Shown: one piece after another, positions 29,664 to 36,780 of the stretch
Layout: every line of letters starts with the position of its first letter
Numbering within the stretch: the first letter of the stretch is position 1
Source of the DNA: Strigamia acuminata
Lineage: Eukaryota; Arthropoda; Chilopoda; Geophilomorpha; Linotaeniidae
DNA: 64,000 nt
Reading direction: 5' to 3'
Assembly (NCBI GenBank): GCA_949358305.1
Contig: OX442317.1
Location: 12,280,186 to 12,344,185, forward strand
Notes under the pieces: model-generated
The model's database searches: none
Told to the model about the DNA's origin: nothing
The model's input: the letters and a program-made list of their open reading frames with translations, nothing else
Position numbers and translations under genes: made by a program

Positions 29664-30784
29664 TGTTGCAAGACAGCGTGGAAGAATTGTTGTGCTGAGA
29701 TTGTGTCAATAAATATTACTAATTGCTTTGATTTGTTTAATTTTCCTTTAGTGTTTTATTTTTCATAATTAACTGATATTTTTCACTTTGCAGGAATTTT
29801 GACTTATTAAAATGTTTTTCACTGATTTTTATTGTCACTTTTCGATTTAATGTAGTGTTAATACCTTGCTATTATTTTATTCGTGTCCTTTTGAGTGCAT
29901 TTTTGAACCTTTCTATTAATTTTCCCTGATTTTGTGTTTATTGCGTGCAGTTCTAATGTTTTCTTCGTTTTCTGGCATACATTTGCGATGCTCGATACGT
30001 CATTTTTCGGTTCCTAGCGGACTTTTGCTTCCGTCTTCTAACCTTTCGTTTTGTGCTTTAGAATTCATTTGGATTTCTTTTTACATTTGTTTCTGACTAA
30101 TTCGAGTCTGATCTTTCTTTCTGGATGCATTAGAACTGCCCAAAATGCTTCGTTCGGTTGTTTCGAACGTTCGTTGTCGGCTGCCGTAAAAGCGCAGCCG
30201 AGAATGTTCGGTTCGATCAACATATTCGTATTTATTAAACTTGTGTGTATTCATTCAGTATTTTGTGATGAGAATTAATAATTATTCTTGTATTTTAATC
30301 GATACTTTATTCGTTATTTACATTAAGTGCTTTTTATCCCAATTTCGAATTGTTTTGACGCTTTTGCAATGTTCGCCGGACGCCATGTTTGATCCAATAC
30401 CTTTGTTATGTTCGCCGGTCGCCATGTTTGTCCCAAGCGACGATTTCACAATGTAACCGTTATTTTTGTATTTTATATTCTTATAATCTGCATTTACTAT
30501 TTCATTTCGAAGTGTTTTCACCTGTATTCTTTGCTATTTTTGCATTTTTATTCCGTTCGGAATTCAAATGTTTTGATTGCATCATTTTGCTTGACGCTGA
30601 TTGGCTGTCTCGATCGTCTGCTTGACGATCATTGTTTTCGCTCCGTTTGCACTGTTTTACTTTTTAGATCTTATTGTTGTGATTAGATATATTATTCCTG
30701 GTATTCTTGTGATCATTTTAGTATATCACAATCTTTATTTCGTGCAGTTTTTATGTAACTACAACTTTGCTGTGATTTCGTTTC

Positions 30785-30806
30785 CTCCGTTGCTATGACA
30801 ACGGAG
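30785..30806 (+). promoter_or_regulatory. Hairpin in BEL-1 LTR (CTCCGTTG/CAACGGAG)
   Basis: A perfect 8-bp inverted repeat encloses the 6-base loop CTATGA. The same loop with a 7-bp stem occurs in the otherwise diverged BEL-2 LTRs (45094-45113 and the other copy near 52892). Conservation between two diverged LTR families suggests function. It lies upstream of the proposed start site, so it may be a protein-binding site in DNA rather than an RNA element. Confidence 0.55.
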
Positions 30807-30863
30807 TTTCTTGTGTATCTGTATTTCGCCGCTATCGGCTTGGCGCGTGCCGTAATTGGGTAC

Positions 30864-30937
30864 TGCGCATGTGCGGTTCCTCAGGAACCAATGTAATCAG
30901 TGTATTTTATTCAGTTCTCAACCAACTTTTTAATAAA
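30864..30937 (+). promoter_or_regulatory. Probable BEL-1 LTR core promoter and poly(A) signal
   Basis: In order: TGCGCATGTGCG (30864), similar to an NRF-1-type site; CCAAT (about 30888); an AT-rich TATTTTAT just before TCAGTT (30911), which fits the arthropod initiator; and AATAAA (30932). BEL-2 has TCAGTT and AATAAA with nearly the same spacing on the - strand (44999-44973). The same set lies in the 3' LTR at 41474-41547. The start site is inferred, not shown. Confidence 0.45.
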
Positions 30938-31044
30938 CAAGTTGTTTTTTGTTAACTCCCGTGTTTTCTATTTTCAACCTTAGTTTTCAATGTGTTGTGA
31001 GTAGTTAAGCCTTTCCCTGGATTAGTCATTGATTCAGCACTCCA

Positions 31045-31923
31045 TTGGATATTAATCAACGGTGTTCCCATCAATGCTCCATGCATTCAACAATAGTTTT
31101 CAGTGCGGATTTGTGTTCTCAGCGCGGTTTTCGTACGAATTTAACAATACGATCACTTGAGTTTTTAGAGGCGGGAAATTCAAATAGCCCCAACCCCATT
31201 CCTAGCTGTTTGGTGTTGACAGACCGCAACATCGAATACGTTCTTATGGTGCACGTGACCAGGATTCCGTCTGAAATCAGTGAGTTTTTCCGGTTCGTTT
31301 TGGATACGTTTTTTCGCGTGTTTGTTGCGACGGGAGAACAATACGTTCGTGATTCGTCGTCTGCTACGAGTGTCGCCGTTCAACGTGACAACAGTCACGA
31401 CTGGGACAGCTCTTGCTTCGAGTGCAAACTTTTGTGTGTCATCAGCGGGATTCTACGGTCGCCATCTTGGATTTGGATAACACAACGCGCTGTGCTGAGA
31501 AGTCGATTCGCCCCTGGATTTATTGCTTTTCTTGTGTTTTATCATTCAGTGCATTTATTTTGGAGGTTTTGTTTGCATGAGGGAATTGTTTTGGGTATTC
31601 TTTTTGGTGTTATTGCTGTTTCATATGCTAATCTTAAGGGAAATTTAGTAAAAGTGAATTTTATTGCAAATCGTTTTAGTGATTTCTTTAATTTTATGCA
31701 TGCATCTCCATATAACTGGCTTAACCAGGGGAGATTTAGATTTTTTGAAGCTAGTTACTGGTCAGTCTCTCATTGCAAGGGCTGTCAGTTATTAACGCTA
31801 ATTTTTGATAGTGGTTTTCGTGCAAAATTCGTTCCAAACGAATCGCCGAAAATATTTCAAACTTGTGTAGGACTTTTTGAGTCACGTTTTTCATACGTGA
31901 TCAAGGTCGCTCGTGTGTTTTAG
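31045..31923 (+). CDS. Possible leader ORF of BEL-1 (292 codons), LTR through primer site
   Basis: This open frame starts inside the 5' LTR, downstream of the probable transcription start, runs through the primer-binding site, and ends about 215 bp before the gag start. I do not recognise the product. From about residue 68 (MVHVTRIPSEI) it aligns in the same frame with the BEL-2 leader frame at 51974-52681. Shared segments include GIRTNLTIRS-like residues before the LTR end, RDSSSA, VQRDNSH and ISGILRSPSWIWITQRAVL. A hydrophobic stretch at about residues 160-205 could be a membrane segment. BEL-3 also has a long leader frame in the same place. The alternatives are that the region is an unspliced leader or intron with few stops, and that similarity simply reflects common descent of the leader. 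Confidence 0.4.
   Translation: MDINQRCSHQCSMHSTIVFSADLCSQRGFRTNLTIRSLEFLEAGNSNSPNPIPSCLVLTDRNIEYVLMVHVTRIPSEISEFFRFVLDTFFRVFVATGEQYVRDSSSATSVAVQRDNSHDWDSSCFECKLLCVISGILRSPSWIWITQRAVLRSRFAPGFIAFLVFYHSVHLFWRFCLHEGIVLGILFGVIAVSYANLKGNLVKVNFIANRFSDFFNFMHASPYNWLNQGRFRFFEASYWSVSHCKGCQLLTLIFDSGFRAKFVPNESPKIFQTCVGLFESRFSYVIKVARVF
31247..31264 (+). other. BEL-1 primer-binding site (tentative)
   Basis: TGGTGCACGTGACCAGGA begins with TGG, as expected for pairing with a tRNA CCA end, 15 bases after the LTR terminus. The same 18 bases occur at the matching place in BEL-2 (52447-52464, - strand). I could not assign the tRNA. Confidence 0.6.
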
Positions 31924-32111
31924 CATCCTTGATTGTTAAAACACTCGATATTCTTGTGCATTTTCATTTGATTTTTTGTCATTTGGGCAATTAAACGTTG
32001 AAAAATTCTGTGTATTTTTGGGGGATAAAATTGAAAATTTTATTCTTTTAAAAATTGAAAGCGAAGTGTTTTTTGTCAAACGAGATTTTATCTTCCTTTT
32101 CGCAATTTGCA
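31280..32111 (+). other. Possible leader intron of BEL-1
   Basis: GTGAGT at 31280, a good splice-donor match, lies 15 bases after the primer site and is conserved in BEL-2. A pyrimidine-rich stretch ending in TTTGCAG lies just before the gag ATG at 32140. Splicing would remove a leader of about 830 bases with upstream start codons. BEL-3 has a strong acceptor-like CTACTTGCAG before its gag, but BEL-2 lacks an AG there. This is inference only. Confidence 0.25.
31706..31733 (+). other. Conserved leader hairpin of BEL-1
   Basis: CTCC, ATATAA, CTGG, loop CTTAA, CCAG, GGGAG: the inner CTGG/CCAG stem and outer CTCC/GGAG pairing enclose a conserved ATATAA bulge. BEL-2 (- strand, 51979-52006) and BEL-3 (44054-44084) have the same layout but with CTGC/GCAG, a compensatory change. 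It could be a packaging or dimerisation signal. Function is unknown. Confidence 0.5.
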
Positions 32112-32139
32112 GCCGTGAATTTGTGAGAGGAGAGAAAAC

Positions 32140-33948
32140 ATGGCAGATCCTTCCGTGCAAAACATGATCACTCCAGAACAACTCGAGATTCTGGAGACAA
32201 AATGGGAAGCGCTACTCACTTCACTCTCCGCTTTGCTGACTGTATCGGAGCAGACCAGCGACCCGGGAGAGTTGGAGGCGCTGCTATCTACAGCAAATAT
32301 TCGAGAGACACGTGCTGTCAATGAACTCAATGATCTTCAAATACATTCTGAACATGGATTTTATCTTGAAGCCATTGAAAAACTCGAGGCAGTTCAAACA
32401 AGAGTGGATCTTCTCCGCGGACGTTGGGAAGTATCGAAACGGTCCCTTCCTACACTGGGAGGACGACTAAATATGTCAACTGCATCTGGCGGTCATACGA
32501 CAATGAATGCTTCTTTCCGAAAAATCCAGAAGTTGCCAAAATTGGAGTCTGTGAAGTTCGATGGGGACATTTTGAAGTACAAGACCTTCAAAAGTAACTT
32601 TGAAACTTCAGTTCATAAGGACCCAGACTTAAGCGATGTGGAAAAGCTTCAATATCTACAAACAATGTGTGTTGGCGAAGCAGCCACTTTGATTTCAACT
32701 TTTCCCCTGATCGAGGAATCATACCATTTGGCTCGTGAAGAGTTGGAAAGAAACTACGGGGATGAGGACGCACAGCAAACTGCCCTCATCAGATCAATTA
32801 GAGAAATGAAAATTGTTACGAGTGTCTATCCGACTAAAGCGTTAAGAACAAATTTAACCAAAATTTCTTCCACCGTCAGACTCCTTGAGCAATTGAAAAT
32901 ACCAATACAAACTTCAGGTGCTTTTCTCATGCCGGATATTATCAGCAAATTTCCAACTCAGATGGCATTGCGTTTTTATCAAGTGCATGGAATTCAAAAC
33001 AAAAACATTATGACACTACTTGACTTTTTCTTGAAAGAAGTAGCTATGGCGGAAAGAACTGACAATTCTTCTCATTCTGAAAAAGTGAAGAAGGAGAAAA
33101 CTGAAGTCGAAAAAGGCAAGCAAAAGGGTTCCATGACCACGTGTGCTGCGACTCAAGATTCTAAGCCGCAATCAAATGCTAAAGTGAAGTCCGGAGAGTC
33201 CAAACAAGACAACAAATCTTCCAACTCGAAGACCATCAAGTGTATTTTTTGTGAAGAAGACCATTTGAATGGTTCATGCAAAAAGGAATTCGAAGTTAAT
33301 GCGAAGATTGAAATCATCAAAAAGAATAGACTTTGCTTCAATTGTTTTAGAACTGGCCATCGCGTCGGGGACTGTAAAGTGAAGTTTTCCTGCAAACATT
33401 GTGGCGGAAGACATCACTCCACCATTTGCAAAAAATCGGATGTGAAGAATTCATCAAGCATTGTCGAGAAGCCCAAGGAGTCACAAGTGACAACACACGT
33501 CTCGTGCGCGATCTCCGCGACTCTTCAATTAATGATATTTACTGCGAACCTCAAAACCAAAAATGGAGGATCCCACAACATCAGAGGAATGATAGATCCA
33601 GGCAGTCACCGATCTTTCATAACAACTGAGTTGATAAACAGGATCAAGTTGAAAAAGTGCGGCAGCATTTCGGCCACGACACAACGCTTCAATGATTCTA
33701 CTCCTGCTTCAACGGATTATGACGTTTTTAACGTTACTTTGAAAAGCAGAAATGACACGCAAGAAATCAAAATGACAATGCTATCGGTCGAAAACCTACC
33801 AAAAGTGCAAGGAATTCTAAACTCCACGGTAATAGAAAAAGTGAAAGGATTAAATCTTGAGTTGGCTGAAGAATTGCCTGCCAAAACATCCCAAATTGAC
33901 ATTTTATTAGGAGTGGATGTTTGGTGGAAAATTCTATGTTGGAATTGA
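32140..33948 (+). CDS. BEL-1 Gag-protease part, cut off by the Copia insertion
   Basis: This is the N-terminal part of the BEL-1 polyprotein. A coiled-coil-like N-terminus (residues 1-105) is followed by the Gag region of the DUF1759 type (about 130-305) and a lysine-rich linker (about 313-365) that BEL-2 largely lacks. Three zinc-knuckle-like Cys/His clusters then occur at about C368-C380, C399-C412 and C418-C430. The retropepsin-like domain (DUF1758 type) follows, with the active site D486-P-G-S-H. BEL sequence stops after codon 599, where the 5-bp duplicated target TTCTA meets the Copia LTR; the last three residues are encoded by the Copia LTR. The frame downstream of the insertion (36783 onward) is in phase, so the element was intact before this event. 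The start was chosen at the ATG after a gagAGGAGAGAAAAC context, matching BEL-2. Product: a capsid and nucleocapsid precursor for virus-like particles. Confidence 0.92.
   Translation: MADPSVQNMITPEQLEILETKWEALLTSLSALLTVSEQTSDPGELEALLSTANIRETRAVNELNDLQIHSEHGFYLEAIEKLEAVQTRVDLLRGRWEVSKRSLPTLGGRLNMSTASGGHTTMNASFRKIQKLPKLESVKFDGDILKYKTFKSNFETSVHKDPDLSDVEKLQYLQTMCVGEAATLISTFPLIEESYHLAREELERNYGDEDAQQTALIRSIREMKIVTSVYPTKALRTNLTKISSTVRLLEQLKIPIQTSGAFLMPDIISKFPTQMALRFYQVHGIQNKNIMTLLDFFLKEVAMAERTDNSSHSEKVKKEKTEVEKGKQKGSMTTCAATQDSKPQSNAKVKSGESKQDNKSSNSKTIKCIFCEEDHLNGSCKKEFEVNAKIEIIKKNRLCFNCFRTGHRVGDCKVKFSCKHCGGRHHSTICKKSDVKNSSSIVEKPKESQVTTHVSCAISATLQLMIFTANLKTKNGGSHNIRGMIDPGSHRSFITTELINRIKLKKCGSISATTQRFNDSTPASTDYDVFNVTLKSRNDTQEIKMTMLSVENLPKVQGILNSTVIEKVKGLNLELAEELPAKTSQIDILLGVDVWWKILCWN
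33932..33936. repeat. Copia element target-site duplication, left (TTCTA)
   Basis: TTCTA directly before the LTR terminus TGTTGG is repeated at 36781-36785 after the other LTR end ATCAACA. Five bp is the usual duplication length for Copia-type integrases. Confidence 0.92.
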
Positions 33949-34155
33949 ATGAGAGGAGATGGCATCGATTGTTGCTGATATACCCGTTTATTCAGCGCGG
34001 ACGTTATCGCAACGATCTGCACGTTCAGGTCACATAACAGGAAGTCCGGTGACCACGTGATTGGGCAGTCGTAATACACACAACTCCCCCTGGCGGTGGG
34101 AGACCCTTACACGGGATTTGGAATACACTGGGCCAGGTGACACAAAATATCAACA
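33937..34155 (-). repeat. Copia-type element LTR (3' LTR relative to its gene)
   Basis: 219 bp, matching 36562-36780 with one noticed difference (GGGAGACCC here, GGGATACCC in the other). Ends TGTTG...CAACA. Confidence 0.95.
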
Positions 34156-34356
34156 CACACCTTCTTCACCTGATCAGTGTCTAAAACTCAAAACAAATCC
34201 CATAAATTGTAATCTCAAAATAAACACAAATAAAATCAAAATACACTTGTAATGCAATAAAGAAAAATCAATAAAATACACTTATTTAAAACATATCACA
34301 ATTGTAAACAAAACTCAATCAATACGACAAAACAATTTCAAAAACACAATGCACGC
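34156..34356 (-). other. Copia-type element 3' untranslated region
   Basis: About 200 bp of AT-rich sequence lies between the stop codon and the 3' LTR. The last bases before the LTR on the - strand (GGTGAAGAAGGTGTG) are purine-rich and may serve as the polypurine tract, though it is imperfect. No further gene is visible. Confidence 0.55.
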
Positions 34357-36408
34357 TCAGATATTATTATTCAAAACCACTCGACCTCGATTCTTCTCAA
34401 TTTTGCCCTTCTCGTTTGAATAACGCATCTCGCCCCTCTGTTGGTTTCGAGCTTCCGTAATGTTTTTACTCAGTTTTCCTCGCAAAATATTTCCCTCGTG
34501 TCCTGTATACGGTTTCTTTCGTTTATCCTTTTCTTTTGTCGGTTGAACAATCGCTCGTTCTCGTACGTTCGTTCGCGCCGTCACATCATTGCTTATTGTT
34601 CGTTTACTTTTCCGTCGTCTGGTCCTCCTTTTGTCTTGCTCCACGTTGTTTAATCTCTCACTGACTCTCACATTAACAGTGTCCAAACTTTTGTTGAATT
34701 CATCATAATTCTCGCCAATTTCCTCGCCCAAATTCGCGACCGAAACAGTCTTCAATTCCTTCGCTTGATACTCGTGCCCATTGCGTTGCGCTTCTCCGCA
34801 TGACACGATTTCACACAGCTCGATTTTCTTGCTTGCGTCGAACCTATCAAATATATCATTAATCTTAGCCACTTTAGCATCCAGTCTCGCTTCTCTCGCA
34901 TCAAGTTCGCCCAGTTTCACATCAACTTTGGCCAACTTCGCATCGAGTGCTGCGAGTTTTGCATCAAGTTGGGCACTCTTCTCGTCCAAGTCGCTCTTCG
35001 TACGGTCGTCCATGCTCCACGTGTCGTCGCTACGTACTTCATCGTCGTCCGCTCCGCTATTTTGTGGCTGCATTTCCTCCGTAACTGCTCCTTCGTTCTT
35101 AGTTACGAATGCACACATGGCACCTTCTTGCGTTTTCGAGTGTGTAGCCATGCTCGCATTTACTACGGTCTCTACATTTAATCGATACACGTCGCCTATC
35201 TTCGTCGCGGTCATGATCACTCGATCCCCGCATGAAATCGAGCACTTTCCGCCTCCAAAAACAATTCGTAGCTCTGCCTCGTCTAGTCTCGGCACCGAAA
35301 TCAAGTTGTCGCTCAAACCGGGGACAAACAACGCGTCCTTCGCAACCAAATCTGCATCGTTCGTCGTCAGTCGCACGTTTCCGATCCCCATTATTGGAAT
35401 TTTTCGCCCATCGGCCAATGTTACTTCGCGGTTCCCGTTTTCTGCTGCAAACGTTTCGAAAAAGTCCCGGTTGCCCGTCATATGTCGTGTTGCGCCCGAA
35501 TCGAGGTTCCATTCTCTTCCCTCGGTCTTAACCTGAAAAACAAATTGGTTAGTTTTCACAGCCCTGACGGTCGCGTCTGGCTGCTGCTTCTTCCTTGCAC
35601 TCTGCTTTGGCTGATTTTGGCTCGCATCATGCTCGTTTTCGGTTCCTGCTTGGCTCCGACAATTTCTCGCGATGTGCCCGAACTTCTGGCAGTTGTAGCA
35701 CTTCACGTGCTTCAAATCTCGTCTGCGTTCACCGCTTTGCTCGCCGTTTCCTTCACTGTTGCGTTCACCGCCCCGATTGTTGCCGTTCGTGCGGTGCAAC
35801 AAACTAACTTTGTGCAGCTTTTCGTACACCTCGTCGTCACCCGTCTGGCGCGACTCTTCCTGCAGTATCATGTGGCGCAGCTTCACCATCGTCACGGCAT
35901 CGTCGTCGCACATATCGAACGCCCTCGGAATGCTGTGGTACGCTTTCGGCAGTGTCTGTATTATCATCGTCCCGACCTCCTGCTCCGAAATTTCGCCTCC
36001 GACCGCTCGCAACTGGTTTACCGTCGACTCCACGCGTTGTAGAAACTTTGTGGCCGTCTCCGCTTTCTCCCATCGCATCTTGGTCAGTTCTCTCCGCAAA
36101 ATGGTCTGCCGCTGCCTCGCTCGTCCTCGGTGCACTTCCTCCAACTTCTCCCAGCATTCTCGTGCCGTGTCCTTGTTGATCACGTACACTGTCTGGGCCG
36201 GCGATAAAGCTTGCACGATTGCATTCATTGCCTTTTCGTCCTTGCCTCTCCACGCGTTCCTTGCAGCCAAAGCTCCGTTCACTGGTGGCTCGTCGACGAT
36301 TACCGTCCACCATTCGGACTTTCTTAGGAAAACGCGCATCTTGAACGCCCACGTGGCGTAGTTCTCATCCTCCAGCTTCTCGATCCTCGAATTATCTCTT
36401 TCCGTCAT
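34357..36408 (-). CDS. Copia-type Gag-protease with novel coiled-coil tail (683 aa)
   Basis: Residues 1-190 form a Copia-type Gag (the W-rich start KLEDENYATWAFKMR and the UBN2-like region LSPAQTVYVI). A CCHC zinc knuckle lies at C237-C250 (CYNCQKFGHIARNC). The protease has the active site D303-S-G-A and continues to about residue 412 (GDVYRLNVE). The integrase of a full Copia polyprotein should follow. Instead there is an acidic segment (about 440-475), a regular heptad-like repeat of LDAKLA type (about 478-520, likely coiled coil), and a basic tail (about 590-605, RRTRRRKSKR, and 620-683). I do not recognise the tail. The frame has no internal stop over 2 kb, which suggests recent selection or youth. 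The likely role is particle assembly and self-packaging of the element's RNA. ATG at 36408 was chosen because Gag homology starts immediately. Confidence 0.88.
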   Translation of the reverse strand: MTERDNSRIEKLEDENYATWAFKMRVFLRKSEWWTVIVDEPPVNGALAARNAWRGKDEKAMNAIVQALSPAQTVYVINKDTARECWEKLEEVHRGRARQRQTILRRELTKMRWEKAETATKFLQRVESTVNQLRAVGGEISEQEVGTMIIQTLPKAYHSIPRAFDMCDDDAVTMVKLRHMILQEESRQTGDDEVYEKLHKVSLLHRTNGNNRGGERNSEGNGEQSGERRRDLKHVKCYNCQKFGHIARNCRSQAGTENEHDASQNQPKQSARKKQQPDATVRAVKTNQFVFQVKTEGREWNLDSGATRHMTGNRDFFETFAAENGNREVTLADGRKIPIMGIGNVRLTTNDADLVAKDALFVPGLSDNLISVPRLDEAELRIVFGGGKCSISCGDRVIMTATKIGDVYRLNVETVVNASMATHSKTQEGAMCAFVTKNEGAVTEEMQPQNSGADDDEVRSDDTWSMDDRTKSDLDEKSAQLDAKLAALDAKLAKVDVKLGELDAREARLDAKVAKINDIFDRFDASKKIELCEIVSCGEAQRNGHEYQAKELKTVSVANLGEEIGENYDEFNKSLDTVNVRVSERLNNVEQDKRRTRRRKSKRTISNDVTARTNVRERAIVQPTKEKDKRKKPYTGHEGNILRGKLSKNITEARNQQRGEMRYSNEKGKIEKNRGRVVLNNNI

Positions 36409-36541
36409 TTTTTAATCTTGGATTTCGTGATCTACCACGCGTTTGGTTTAAGCCTAACGTCTCGTGGTCCGGTCAGCGGTCAATACGTTGAAAATGCCCG
36501 AAAAGTGTTTTTTACGAATCAAAAACTCACGCAGTTTGAGG

Positions 36542-36559
36542 ATGCTGTGCCCATAACCC
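36542..36559 (-). other. Copia-type primer-binding site (initiator-Met half-tRNA)
   Basis: On the - strand, GGGTTATGGGCACAGCAT lies 2 bases inside the 5' LTR. It matches the complement of the anticodon-stem region of arthropod initiator tRNA-Met (from memory GGGTTATGGGCCCAGCAC) at 16 of 18 bases. An internal tRNA-iMet fragment as primer is a known hallmark of Copia-type elements. Confidence 0.82.
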
Positions 36560-36561
36560 TT

Positions 36562-36780
36562 TGTTGGAATTGAATGAGAGGAGATGGCATCGATTGTTGC
36601 TGATATACCCGTTTATTCAGCGCGGACGTTATCGCAACGATCTGCACGTTCAGGTCACATAACAGGAAGTCCGGTGACCACGTGATTGGGCAGTCGTAAT
36701 ACACACAACTCCCCCTGGCGGTGGGATACCCTTACACGGGATTTGGAATACACTGGGCCAGGTGACACAAAATATCAACA
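36562..36780 (-). repeat. Copia-type element LTR (5' LTR relative to its gene)
   Basis: 219 bp, partner of 33937-34155, with ends TGTTG...CAACA. On its right lies the second TTCTA, after which BEL-1 coding sequence resumes. Confidence 0.95.

Larger units (their letters stand above)
29664..31231 (+). repeat. BEL-1 5' LTR (1568 bp)
   Basis: Matches 40274-41841 over its whole length at a constant offset of 10610 bp, with no difference noticed. Ends are TGTTGC...GCAACA, a 6-bp inverted repeat. An AATAAA lies at 30932 and an initiator-like TCAGTT at 30911, with an inverted CCAAT box (ATTGGCTG, 30600) further upstream. Small frames inside this LTR recur identically in the 3' LTR and look non-coding. 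Confidence 0.96.
33937..36780 (-). mobile_element. Non-autonomous Copia-type LTR element (Gag-protease only, 2844 bp)
   Basis: The element has 219-bp LTRs (TGTTG...CAACA) differing at one noticed position, a 5-bp TTCTA duplication, and an initiator-Met half-tRNA primer site on the - strand. It holds one 683-codon gene that contains Gag, a CCHC knuckle and the Copia-style protease DSGA. Integrase, reverse transcriptase and RNase H are absent and there is no room for them. The layout resembles the terminal-repeat elements with a Gag domain (TR-GAG) known from plants. It must be mobilised by enzymes of an autonomous relative not seen in this window. It is inserted antisense in BEL-1 gag-pol. Confidence 0.9.

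Noticed and set aside
30051-30798. Several 60-90-codon frames in the BEL-1 LTR (both strands), repeated at 40661-41408
   Set aside because: They overlap each other in different frames, recur only because the LTR is duplicated, and show no domain or compositional sign of coding.
31247-31264. Naming a specific tRNA for the BEL primer sites
   Set aside because: The start TGG fits any CCA end, but I could not match the following bases to a tRNA with confidence without a search.
34781-35536. 251-codon + strand frame opposite the Copia Gag gene, and 35482-36361 frames
   Set aside because: Serine-rich mirror frames on the antisense strand of a strong Gag-protease gene, with no recognisable domain. 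They are shadows.
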